A DNA stretch of 64,000 nucleotides from Limnanthes douglasii subsp. nivea (Eukaryota > Streptophyta > Magnoliopsida > Brassicales > Limnanthaceae): NCBI GenBank assembly GCA_036936605.1, contig JAUPFV010000005.1:159046183-159110182 (forward strand), in the 5' to 3' direction. Shown one piece after another: positions 1 to 10,927 of the stretch. A model generated the notes under the pieces. That model was not told where the DNA came from. It saw only the letters and a list, made by a program, of their open reading frames with translations, and did not search any database. Every line of letters starts with the position of its first letter. Within the stretch, counting starts at the first letter, position 1. The position numbers and the translations under genes are program-made.

Positions 1-94
1 CCAAGAACTTGTCTGTAAATAGTAGAGGAGTGGGTGAGAAATCCACCTTAACGGTGACAAGTATGTAATGTCACTATCCACCTCATATACTATA

Positions 95-352
95 CTCCCT
101 CTCTTCCACAATAATAGTCGTTTTAGAAATTCTTAAAAATTCCATTTTAGATGTTGTTTGTTAATATCAATGCAGCAATTAATTACTGTTGACCAATGAT
201 ATATTAATGTTTATTTGTTTTTATTAAATCAATAACTTTTGACCAATTAAATTGGATTGCTTTTTGTGTTTTAGATGAAAGAGAAATCATGATGACAATT
301 ATTGGTTTCTACATTTAAACCTTAAACGACGTTTATTGTGGAATGGAGGGAG
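95..352. mobile_element. Stowaway-type MITE (Tc1/mariner)
   Basis: The left end begins CTCCCTC followed by TTCCACAATAA, and the right end is its inverted copy (TTATTGTGGAA then GGAGGGAG). The terminal inverted repeats (TIRs) run about 30 bp with a few mismatches. A TA dinucleotide flanks each side (93-94 and 353-354), the target duplication expected for Tc1/mariner elements. The 258-bp element has no coding capacity, so it would depend on a mariner transposase supplied elsewhere. The CTCCCTC terminus is the usual Stowaway signature. Confidence 0.9.
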
Positions 353-661
353 TATAAAGGACATTCCCTTTTGGAGAAAAGAGCTAATGATTAGTTAATT
401 ATTGCTACATTTATTCTTTTTGTCTTTTTCTCTCTCTACAAAACACTGATTTCGTTATTACAGTCACTTCATACGAACATTTCTTAGACAGGTCCTTTCC
501 TACGAACATTTCCGCTTCTGAACTTACCTAAGGATTTTCTGGGTTCATCATATATAATATAATTTATTCGATTACTTTTATTATTGGACTTACCATTAAA
601 TATATATTTAGCATATCGTTCCATAAATATTCCAATAAAAACTAGTTTATGTGGTAACTTA
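353..661. other. AT-rich spacer, nothing recognised
   Basis: About 300 bp between two MITEs. No ORF of note, RNA gene or repeat was recognised. Confidence 0.6.
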
Positions 662-1063
662 GGTTTTGAACATTATTTTATCCCTATAAACAATCGATTT
701 TAGTGACAGATAGTCCTTAGACTTTCAAAAGTTTGATGGTAGTCCCTGAACTATCCAGTTTGGATAAAGTTAGTCTTTCGCATTTGGTGATTGATGTGAA
801 GTTGCTACGTGACACCATATTTAATAAAAAAACTTGTATCACCAATGATTGATTGACTTTAACCTTGACTACATTTGAACTTCGACCTAAAATCGATGAC
901 CATTGGTGATACAAGTTTCTATTGAGTATGGTGACACGTAACAGTTTTACATTAATCAACCGATGCAAGACTAACTTTATCTGAACCATATAGTCCAAAA
1001 ACTACGGTTGGACTATTTTGTCACTAAAATCTATAGTCTATGGATGAACTACTGTTCAAAACC
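662..1063. mobile_element. MULE-type MITE, family with GGYTTTGAACA termini (copy A)
   Basis: The ends are GGTTTTGAACA and its inverse TGTTCAAAACC. They are flanked by a 10-bp duplication with one mismatch, TGGTAACTTA (652-661) and TGATAACTTA (1064-1073). Subterminal sequence holds inverted and direct copies of TAGTCC-type motifs such as GACTTTCAAAAGT and GATAAAGTTAGTC. The 402-bp element is non-coding. It shares termini, internal motifs, size and TSD length with the element at 42872-43280. A TSD of 9-11 bp and long imperfect TIRs suggest a Mutator-derived MITE; the superfamily is inferred from TSD length only. Confidence 0.85.
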
Positions 1064-1763
1064 TGATAACTTACTTATTTATTTATTTTAATATATTTTT
1101 AATTGTTAAACGTATTAAAAAAATAATAATCAATTTTCATTTTGTAAAAAATAATATATTAAAATGATACCTATATAATTTTATAAAATCTCTTAAAGTC
1201 ATTTATTTTTACTACTTTTTATGAAAAAATGCCAAAAAAATAAGTATTACAGTAGTAATAATAGTTGCAGTAAGTTATTGGTTTTATTCTTATATGTCAT
1301 CATTTCTCCTCTACGAGTAGTAATGTCATTTCTCTAGCTACTACTACTGCATCGAGTATTATAGTACGTCGAGTCGAGATGGCCAGTACCATAATTCAGT
1401 ATCATCATAGTGGACATGGACCTAACTTTTATTAGTTTTGGCATATCTTAACCATTTGCCCAAATATCAATTAAAGCCAACAAACAATTGTTAAATGACA
1501 AAAAATATAAAAATAAGAATCTGACAACTCGAAGATTACGATTCTTATCCGAATCCTTTAATTTCGATTTTTAACGAAATTTGTAAAAATAAAAATAAAA
1601 ATAAAATTGGGTTCATAAATGATTTTGACTTCATAATTGGTTAAGGTCACAAACACAACTAAGAAGCAAGTTGTTCATAAATTGATGAGTTGTGATTTCT
1701 TTTGGCAATTTGCTTTATTTTCAAAAGACAGAGAAAGCCTCATCTGGCAGGTAGTGTAGTGTG
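1064..1763. other. AT-rich spacer, nothing recognised
   Basis: AT-rich DNA between the MITE and the hAT element, with short poly-A/T stretches and no supported gene or repeat. Confidence 0.5.
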
Positions 1764-1854
1764 CTCATACTTTGAGGTGTCTAATGGTTCAGGAACCACG
1801 GTTCAAAGCTGACAACCTGCTTAAGAACTGGCGGTTTACCTGCGAAACTGGCCC

Positions 1855-1995
1855 ATTAGGACCGCAACCCGCCAGGACCGCAACCCGCCAGGACCGCATA
1901 AAGAGCAACCCGCTAGGACCGCAACCTGGCAGGACTGCAACCCGGCAGGACTGCAACCCGGCAGGACTGCAACCTGGCGAGACTGCGAAACCACG
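1855..1995. repeat. Left subterminal GC-rich repeat array of the hAT element
   Basis: Short tandem units of about 16 bp built on AGGACCGCAACCCGCC or AGGACTGCAACCCGGC. They contrast sharply with the AT-rich surroundings and recur near the right terminus, which fits repeated transposase-binding sites. The translations that pass through them are Arg/Thr/Pro-rich artefacts of the repeat and are not called as genes. Confidence 0.8.
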
Positions 1996-2289
1996 GTTTA
2001 TTTGTAAAAAACCGGCGGTTTATTGATAAATATTATGCTGATTTTATTTATTTTATAACCAAAATGTTATATTTAAAAAATATTGAGATATTGCATATTA
2101 TTATAGAATTATTATTACATTTTTGGTAATATTAATTTGTTTTGGTTATTAATATTTTAAGTGTTGTAATTATTATATAGTCTAAAATTTTAAATATTAC
2201 TTATGTTATTATCATATTTTGATTATTATTATTATTATTATGTTTTTAGATCTAATACAAAGCAAAACTATATTTTATCATGTTTAAAT

Positions 2290-2810
2290 ATTACAAATTC
2301 TATGGTTATAATTTTAATATTACATTTTGAATTTTATTATTGTGATTTGGTTTTGAATATTACAAGTGTTATATATTATTTTTTAAACCAAAATCATATT
2401 TTATCATACAAAAATATTACAAGTTATATTGTTATAATTTTAAAATTACATTTTGAATTTTATTATTGTGATTTGGTTTTAAATATTACAAGTGTTATTT
2501 ATTATTTTTAAGTTATATTGTTATAATTTTAATATTACATTTTGAATTTTATTATTGTGATTTGGTTTTAAATATTACAAGTGTTATTTATTATTTTTAA
2601 GTTATATTGTTATAATTTTAATATTACATTTTGAATATTATTATTGTGATTTGGTTTTAAATATTACAAATGTTATTTATTATTTTTTAAACCAAAATCA
2701 TATTTTATCATGGTAAAAGATTACAAGTTATATTGTTATAATTTTAATATTAAATTTTGAATTTTATTATTGTAATTTTAATAATGATTATAAAATTATT
2801 ATTACATTTT
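2290..2810. repeat. AT-rich tandem repeat, 89-bp unit with a longer variant
   Basis: The string AGTTATATTGTTATAATTTT recurs at about 2422, 2511, 2600 and 2726. Two successive steps are exactly 89 bp. The third is 126 bp because the unit carries an extra segment containing ACCAAAATCATATTTTATCA. An earlier unit with the same extra segment lies at about 2300-2420. The open frame through the repeat is a product of the repeat. Confidence 0.85.
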
Positions 2811-3353
2811 GGTCAGCATTAATTTGTTTTGGTTATCACAAACATCATTCATTACAAGTGAAAATTAGCGGATTGGTGAGTATTAGTAAGTCTACGATTT
2901 ATAGGCATTTTAAAACTTAAAACAACGTTTTTTTTAAATATGCAATAAAATACTAATCGAAACTAATTAATATCGCAAATAATAAAAACTAAATTTAGAC
3001 TAATACCAACTAATACAACTAATAACAAGCAATAACAACTAACAACAAGCAATAACAACTAACAACAACTAATAAAATTAGAATTAAAAGAACTAATTTA
3101 AATTACTATAACAATTAAATAACTTGATAAATTATACGAAGCTATTAATTGAGCTATTATAATGTTATCCCAACGTTATTTAAGTGTTTTTATCAAATAG
3201 AAACAATTTGCGAAAAAAAAAAATCAAACAATTCCGAAAGTAGGACTACAATATGTAAAATAAGAAATTTGAGTTTTCTAGAATATTTAGAACAAGTAGA
3301 GAGATTTAGAGAGACGTAGAGAGGAGTATATGAATTTATGAGTGTGGATTTGG

Positions 3354-3379
3354 GGTCTCCTCTATAAATAGAGGAGACC
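3354..3379. repeat. Perfect palindrome enclosing a TATA-like box
   Basis: Twelve-base arms GGTCTCCTCTAT and ATAGAGGAGACC flank a central AA, giving TATAAATA at the dyad. It lies just before a poly-A tract and the GC-rich repeat block. It could be a promoter remnant or chance symmetry within a larger inverted structure. Confidence 0.7.
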
Positions 3380-3414
3380 AAAAAAAAAAAATTAAAAAAA
3401 ACGATTTTTTTTTT

Positions 3415-3614
3415 TTGGAACCATCCGGATGGTCCGGACGTCCGGTCCGGATGGTCCGGACGTCAGGTCCGGGGCATCCGGACGTAAGGTCCGGACGCCC
3501 GGACCAGCAATTCGGACCATCCGGACCGGACGTCCGGATGGTCCGGACCGGACGTCCGGATGGTCCGGACCGGACGTCCGGATGGTCCGAATTGCTGGTC
3601 CGGGCGTCCGGACC
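3415..3614. repeat. GC-rich 22-bp repeats forming a 39-bp-arm hairpin
   Basis: About 200 bp built from TCCGGAC and GGACGTCC motifs. The central part repeats a 22-bp unit (GACGTCCGGATGGTCCGGAC plus CG) about three times. The segments 3488-3526 and 3576-3614 are perfect reverse complements of 39 bp around a 49-bp loop. The block is dense in CpG and CCGG sites and is bordered by A- and T-tracts, so it is an island of extreme composition inside the hAT element. Frames running through it on both strands are repeat artefacts. Confidence 0.9.
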
Positions 3615-3882
3615 TGAGAATTTTTTAATTTTTTTTTTTAATTTTTTTTTAATTTTTTTTTTAATTTTTTTTTTAATTGTTAAAAACCATGTTAGGCACC
3701 ATGTTAGGCATTTGGCATTCAAGTAGTTGCCCAAGACTACTTTAAAAAAATTAATTCGAAATTTTTAACTATTAACCACCATGTTAGGTATTCAATTCGA
3801 AATTTTTAACTATTAACCACCATGTTAGGCATTCAAGTAGTTGCCCAAGACTTGGTAAGTGAGAGGGTGTGTTAGTGCCTCC

Positions 3883-4070
3883 TTTTATATAGATTGACAC
3901 TTTCATCTTCAATGGTAACTATCGATGTGGGATTCTTTTAAACAAAACTCCTCTTTAATGGTAGTACTAACTATATATGTGAGATTCTTTTAAACAAAAC
4001 TCGAGTTTTGTTTAAAAGAATCCCACATCGATAATTACCATTGAAGATGAAAGTGTCAATCTATATAAAA
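3883..4070. repeat. Fold-back, 68-bp arms
   Basis: The left arm 3883-3950 and right arm 4003-4070 are reverse complements with one mismatch. The 52-bp loop repeats the innermost part (GATTCTTTTAAACAAAACTC), so a shorter hairpin centred on CTCGAG is also possible. Upstream at about 3745-3830 there is a 41-bp direct duplication that includes ACCACCATGTTAGG. Confidence 0.9.
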
Positions 4071-4779
4071 GAATCCCAAGTAATCTAAGATTATCCACAT
4101 TGTCAATGATCATATATTATTTAATTATTGATTATTCGGCTTTTATATTTTATTATTTTTTTATGATTGGTTTTGATATTAAATGTTTAATTATTAAAGA
4201 CATACTACTAACTTAGTTATTAATATTTGTCGAAAAAAAACTTAAAAATATATATTTCCTAAATTAATCTCTTATAATTTAAAACAATTTTGTTTGTTAA
4301 TTACAATCGCAGATTTATTACGGCATTATATTTAAAATACATTAGTTTTAGCATGTTTTTAATAATTTTTTATTTCGATTCCGAATCGGTTCTAAACAAT
4401 ATACAAATCACCTAATAATTTAAAATTAGAATACAATTATATGTCTAATAGGTATATATTATTTAATAATAATATATTATTCAAACGTATCAAAATCAAA
4501 TTACAATTATTTTTTTAAAATATAATTGATGATTATAAAATTTCGATTAAAATGATAACATATTTAAATTAAAATACATGAAATAGAATAATTAACTCAA
4601 TTATTGAAATTAGATTCAATTATCACTTACATATTAATTTTAAATAACATTATAATATATTCTGATAAACGGTTCTTAAATGGTTAAATGGTTTGGCTGA
4701 TGGTTTGAACTGGTAAACGGCTCTTAAATGGTTCGTCTGGTGGTTTGAACTGGCGGTTTAACTGTGAAACTGGCCCATT

Positions 4780-4900
4780 ACGACTGCAACCTGGCAGGAC
4801 CGCCAGACCGTCAGGACCGCATAAGAGCAACCCGCCGAGACCGCAACCCGCCAGGACCGCAACCCGCCGAGACCGCAACCCGCCAGGACTGCAACCCGTG
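4780..4900. repeat. Right subterminal GC-rich repeat array of the hAT element
   Basis: Units such as GAGACCGCAACCCGCC and AGGACCGCAACCCGCC mirror the left subterminal array. They lie just inside the right terminus, supporting a single element bounded by the 8-bp TSD. Confidence 0.8.
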
Positions 4901-4962
4901 GTTCAGACTTAAACGGTGCGGGTTGGTGCTGGTTCAAACCGTTTGACACCTCTACTCATACT

Positions 4963-7900
4963 CATAAGGCCGTGTTTGGGATCTACCTTAATGCCAAAGT
5001 ACCAGAGTCACGGGATTCACACCCAAAACAATGCACCGTTCTTTTCTATTTTTCTCTTTTGTTTATGCAAATGTTGGAACATCTCGTTGGATGCTACGTA
5101 TATCTCCGTTATTTTCTTATTAGTCATGTTATTTACCTATTTTCCGGGTTTTATTTAATCCTCTTTTGTGCGGATCATGACAAGAACTAAATAAAAAATT
5201 TATTTTTGAATATAGCTAGCTTTTTATTTTTATTTTTATTTTTATTGTTAAAATTTTAATATTTTAATTTCTATGATTTAAATATTTTTATTAGTTTCAA
5301 AACTAATTTGTATTTGGAATAACAAAATCTAAACAATATGTTTTTTTTTTTCAAATTGAAAAATGTCTAAGAGTTTAATGAAAAAAAACTCTCACGATAC
5401 GATAAAACTTGAATGGACCGGTTATGTAATAAATTCTTCCTAAATTGTAGATATAACCACATTTTAATCACCAAAATTGCAACAGTTAAACAACTATATA
5501 TCCATTGTCCGGAACTTTGTTTAGAATTCAAAAACAAAAAACTAAATTAAAAAAACGAAAGCTAAATAAAAAAATCAGAATTAAAAATAAAACAGTAGAA
5601 AAAAACGCATATAGCAAAATACCTCAAACTTGAAGATTTGGATTTAAAAATATTTGTTTTGCAATAAACAAAAATACAAATCTACAACAACGAGAAAACA
5701 AAAATTATTTTAAAGAAAATTAAACAATAATTCTAAGTTCAACATAGTTCACAAAACGAAGCATGAAAATATTTTTTTTCAATTTTATAATGCAAATAAT
5801 TCCAGTTTTAGCTTAGTAGAATATTCGTTTTTTTGCCTCAACCTTTGTAGCATAAGCGTTAACACCTTCAATAAAAATTACAGGCGGAAGAGTAGCGACA
5901 TCTCAAATATCGTTGAGTGAACAACATTATTTACAATCTCGAATTCAATTTGAAATGCCTTATAAAAATAACTATTCCAAGTAATATATTATGGTATGTG
6001 CTTAGATAATTTTAAAAATAGTTCAATCATATTTTTGAATGCTCTATGGACCTCAAGAATTATGTTTGATTCAAAAGCATATCTCATTATCACAATCAAC
6101 AATCCTCCGGTAGCTTTCATTTCCTTCAATGATTTTTTATCCATTCGGCATTCACCTTCCTTCAACTTTTTTTTTAAGATTTGCATCATATTTTTCCAGT
6201 TCATCCAAAATTGTTGTTACAACGAAGGAATGAACATCTATCAGGAATTTAACTTACTTAACTTACGCATCATCTTTTGCGATAGTACAAAACTTCTTTT
6301 ATGCGTACCAAAACTTCCATTGGTATCTTGAAGTTCATCATTAAAGTATTTTTCTGCTCCGTCTCTAGCTTAGACTTCAATATTCAAATGTTATTATTTC
6401 CGGTAGAAGCAATTTTCACCTCTCAGGTGCTCTCACAAATCTTAATTACAACTTTAAGAAAATGTCAAATATATAATTATTGGAGAAAGACTCTCGAAAG
6501 CTTGATGTAATAATGCAAAAACATTAAACAAATTTTACATAGCAACAACATAGTTAATAAAGAATAGAGGCAGAAACCAAAAGAAAGAATACAACAAATA
6601 CTCACATCAATGCTCAACTTTATTTATTTTGTGGCCAACTCCGATAAATGAAGATAAGTTTACACATCCCTTGAATGCACAAAAGCAACTAAATGGTAAA
6701 AAACTTCAGCCACTTATTCCATGAAAATGTTTAACCACCTTAACAAGGGGCGTGTGGGGATTCTGAAAATTTATATAAGTATCTTCCAGATGTTATCAAT
6801 AGTCGGAAATCATTAACATTAAGATACTTCAACAATAATTTGAAAGAAATAATTGAAGCAATCAGGATCGTCCATTCATTATGCACCAACTGGCTGGGGT
6901 ACATGCGAAATATCTGGAAGAATACAAGAAGGATATTGGTTCACCGTAAATTAAACCCTTATATTAAACAAAAATGTAAAAACTACTAGTTCATTACCTC
7001 TAATATTAACAAGATTATTTTTCGCTTTCGACAGCCAAACGATCATACCTTATGAAATTCTCTAATCCATAATTTAATGGGTCAACTCTGCTAAGTTAAT
7101 GTATATGTACTCTTTAGACTACAGAGAGAGAAACATTATTGCAATCAACTCCATGTTTACGGGTTCTCTAAGATATTTTCTTAGTCTTTGAAGACCCTTC
7201 CGTTTTGCACCCTCGCAAGAGCAGAAGAAGATCTAACTTTTGCATTCACCATAAAAAAAATCTCAATTAATTTGAATTATAGCGCTAACAGAACCAAACA
7301 ATACAGAAATAGAAGTACCTCGATTTGCTACACCAAAAGATCACTATGGTATCAATATTTGTGAATTCTAAGCATCAATAAATATGGTTACCAAGAGCCT
7401 CACAAAACTTCCAAACCCGGATCATAATCATATCATTCTTGATAAGAGTTAGAAAAAATCTCTTCAAACGATCTATTGTCTCTTTAGTTGTGACTATCAT
7501 AACATTTTTCGCCTACATCACGCAAGTGCCTATTCGTGGTTTCAACTGTTCTTGAATTTAAATTAAAAAAAAATAAAAAGGAAACATATCTTTAAAAAAA
7601 TCAAAAGAAATGAGGAGAAAGTAAAAGTAATTAAAAAACTCGAGGAGAAGAGCATTGAGAAGATTAAAAAAGATGAAAAATAAGAAGAATGATGATATTT
7701 GATGAAATAAATAAATAAATTACATATAGGTTTGTTTATGTAATAAATGGTCCATATTATTTTGTAAATATGTGGATAAAATTTAAACACACCAAACGAT
7801 CAAAATGATTGAAGTTGAGGAAAAGAGACCTGCGCCAAAGTGATAAAAGTTCTCCACGAACGCAATACTTGTCAAGTGACTTATCCATTCTCCAAAACGT

Positions 7901-9319
7901 GACAATTTCAATTTTAAATACACTCATCAATTTGATGTTTCATGTTTAATGTCAACTCAAAGCAAAAAAATTCCAAGACAAATAAAGATTCATGAACATA
8001 AGAATTTTGATAAACATATTTAATGTCAAATAAAGTCTTGGAACGGCCGAAACAAGAAGTCCCGAATAATCTCTTTACATATTAAGCTAGAAGCAACAGT
8101 CATTTATTGATATTTTAAAATATTATGGTGGTTACTTCCATAACTTCACGGTCAACCGAAGCAACTTTTAAAGCAACTTTTGAAATTTTTGTAAATCTTA
8201 AACTGGATGAACATTAGGCTTATAAGATAAACGACTAACAGTAAATAAAAAAATTATATTTGTATTCTATTTTCTTCGAAAAAATGGAGCTTGTTGTCTT
8301 CAAGGGAGGTTTAGGTCGGCACATAGTTTTTACTAAGCTAAATATAATTCCATCACACCTCAAGACTCTTATGAGTCCAGTCATAACCGACTCGGTAGTT
8401 TGGCTTGAAAGATAGTCATTTTGACATGAACTTTTTGCTTCAAAGTTATAAAGAATGCAAGCTTTGGCAAACAAAATAAAGTGTTGACAACAAAATACTA
8501 CCAAATTCCTCATTCATTAGGCTTCTTATATTATTTTTTTGCAAATTTATTATTTATCTCCTAAAATATCGTTCTCCATATATCTTGCTCACTAACTAAC
8601 TTCCTATTTTTTCGTCAACTAACTTCACTCGTCTTAATATCTCGTATCTTTTTTCTCCATTACTTTTTACCATGATTTCTTCTTTTTGTTTCACTTCGAG
8701 CCCCACTCTGTTTTATTAATCAAGCCTTGTTAACTATTCTTTCACTCTAAAAATTCTCGACTAATCTATTTTGCTTTATTGTCTCACTATTCTCTCATTT
8801 TTTTTATCAACTTCTATCATCGAAAAACATTCTTATACAAAAATATTTGAGCATATATAATTGGAGATAATAAATGTTATTTTAAGATTTTAATTTTATT
8901 TTCAATTTTTATATCATTTTTTAAAATTTTAAATCTTATTTCTCATATTATTTATTAATTTATTTATTGAATTTTTAATATTATTTTTAATTATATTATA
9001 GTTTGAAACCCAGTCTAAAAACTAATAAAATTAAAATGTAAAAACAACCACGATTATGTTTAAATTTTAGATATGAATATAAATATTTAAAATATATAAA
9101 ATACAGTTATAAATTTAAAAAAAAAAATCGATAAAAAAATTTATTTTACCAAAAATGCACATCAATATGTTAGGTTGTAAAAAATATGTTTTGATATTTT
9201 TTAAACAATCAACAACATTAAAATTTAAGATTAAAAAAGAACTGATACATTTATTTCACTTTAGTTAACTTTAACTACTATAACCCTAACTATACTCTTA
9301 GAAACTAAAATACTTATCT
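4963..9319. other. Long AT-rich region without a recognised gene
   Basis: About 4.3 kb with no domain I can name. On the minus strand, short open stretches at about 5989-6204, 6240-6370 and 7420-7540 read Lys/Glu/Met-rich and look more protein-like than the surroundings, but stops and gaps separate them and I recognise no family. They may be the wreck of a captured gene or an old transposon. No tRNA, rRNA or TE terminus was recognised. Confidence 0.4.
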
Positions 9320-9739
9320 AATGCTTTGTTTCTTGGTGAGAAACAGAGTCTTAGTCTAACTGTTTCCGGATCATTTAATCTCATCGGAGTCGAAGGAATC
9401 ATGGAGGAGAAATCTCCTCTCATTTATCTTCTAAATCGGCTCCATCTCCTGAAAGTACATATCATGAAAGTAATAGATATGATATCAATTTCCCCCCCCC
9501 CCCTCTGAAACCTGGAAATACTGGAGGCACTGGAAACAGTTTACCCAAACCTAAACAGACGTTCAAGAATCATCAATCTACAATTTTCTATAACTTAGCC
9601 AACGTCAGAACCAATTCAGCATTTGAAACGACAGTTAGTGAGCCAATCTCTGTAAATGTTTTTTCAAACCGCTAATCGTTTGCTGATTTGTTCAAATAAA
9701 AGACAAAATATTTCAACCATGAAAACTATTCAATAATCA

Positions 9740-10290
9740 AGAAGGAAGATCAAATATGTATCAAATTTGATGAGAAAAATGAAGAAAATTAGAGACAATT
9801 GCAAGAAAAACTTTAATCGGCAAGTTCACTGCAGGTAAACCAAACATGGAAACTATCAAGAAGTTTATGGGAACGTTTCATTTTTCAGGTGAATTCAATA
9901 TCTCTTTATGGGATTATAGACATATATTCATTGAATTCACTTGCCAAGAAGACTTAAATAAACTCTGGAAGCGTAATGTTAGGTTAGTTGGATAAAAAAT
10001 CATGGGACTTCTCAAGTGGACGCCTTACTTTAATCCTAACTTTGAATGCTCCATAACCCTTGTCCGGATCTCTCTACCCAACCTCCCTGATTACATTTTT
10101 AACGATGATATAATTAGAGTCATTGGAACGGCTTTGGGTTCTCATTTATCTGTCTGTATTCCACCTAAAATAGAGTTAGGTTCAATTGTTGCAAGATTTG
10201 GCTAGTACTGGATTTATCTATAGAGGTTAAAGAAAAGATTTGGATATGATTTGGTGATAAAGTGGGATTTCGGCAAAAGATTGTCTACAA
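9740..10290 (+). pseudogene. LINE ORF1 remnant (DUF4283-like nucleic-acid-binding protein)
   Basis: Fragments around 9770-10000 and the open stretch 10002-10205 together resemble the DUF4283 domain that starts plant L1 ORF1 proteins. The stretch reads MGLLKWTPYFNPNFE, then ISLPNLP, then a small Ile/Val-rich tail ending VARFG. The family binds the element RNA and acts as a gag-like chaperone. In-frame stops before and after show it is dead. Lys/Ser-rich sequence to about 10900 may be the ORF1 C-terminal half, but no zinc knuckle is readable. Confidence 0.65.
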
Positions 10291-10927
10291 TTCTAAGCCA
10301 GAGTATTGCATCTAATATCATCACATTTGGCATAATTTAAATAACTATAAAAAATAATTTATAAAAGAAAACCATAAACCAGTTGAAGATACGTTTATTG
10401 ATTTTAATTCTAAATTGAGTCTTATTCAAGAATAAATACATGGGAAACTCAAGTCTGTGATTGTCAAGCCTTCCTCTACAAAAGACCAACAAAAAAAGTT
10501 AAAGAGTCAGATATTCAAAGAACATAAGATAAAGATAAAAAATATCCCTATACTGAAAAAATTGAACCTAGAAAAAGTAGGACATCTCTCTCTGATAAGA
10601 ACTCAATTAGTGGTCCAATCAGAGCCATTGATTCTGAAATCATTAGTACTCTTCAAATCATTGAAAAATAATATATTTTTCTACTATCAGAGAAATCGAT
10701 TCAACTTTTAATGAATTTTTTTCTCCACATAAAGAAGCAATAGAAAGTTTGTAGTCTTCTCCCACAATTAGTAACTCAGAAAAGACTAGAGGCTTTAAGA
10801 AGGTGGTAAAGAAGAAAATAAAGAGACCAAAAGTTCTTTTAACATCCAAATTTATGCCAATAAAAAATGCATTAAAACCTTTCAGCAACTCATCCAGAGG
10901 ATAATTTTCATCATAAATTGGAATATA

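Larger units (their letters stand above)
1772..4954. mobile_element. Non-autonomous hAT-superfamily transposon, 3.2 kb
   Basis: A perfect 8-bp duplication, CTCATACT, occurs at 1764-1771 and 4955-4962. Between the copies the element starts TTGAGGTGTC and ends GACACCTCTA, an imperfect terminal inverted repeat. An 8-bp TSD and TAGAGGTGTC-type ends are characteristic of plant hAT transposons. Both subterminal regions carry GC-rich arrays of an AACCCGCC/GGACCGC motif, in the position where hAT transposases usually bind repeated motifs. No hAT transposase (BED or dimerisation domain) was seen, so the element is taken as non-autonomous. The interior is AT-rich tandem repeats plus two strong hairpins, listed separately. 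Confidence 0.87.

Noticed and set aside
1772..2026. Arg/Thr/Pro-rich frame and the similar frames at 4684-4949
   Set aside because: Artefacts of the GC-rich subterminal repeats of the hAT element; they are open on both strands and resemble no family.
3336..3734. Open frames on both strands across the GC-rich block, with repeated Gly-Pro-Asp/Arg units
   Set aside because: They follow a 22-bp DNA repeat and hairpin; overlapping frames on both strands are open for the same reason, and homopolymer tracts flank them.
4963..5000. GGCCGTGTTTGGGA as the end of a PIF/Harbinger MITE
   Set aside because: No matching inverted end or TSD was found nearby.
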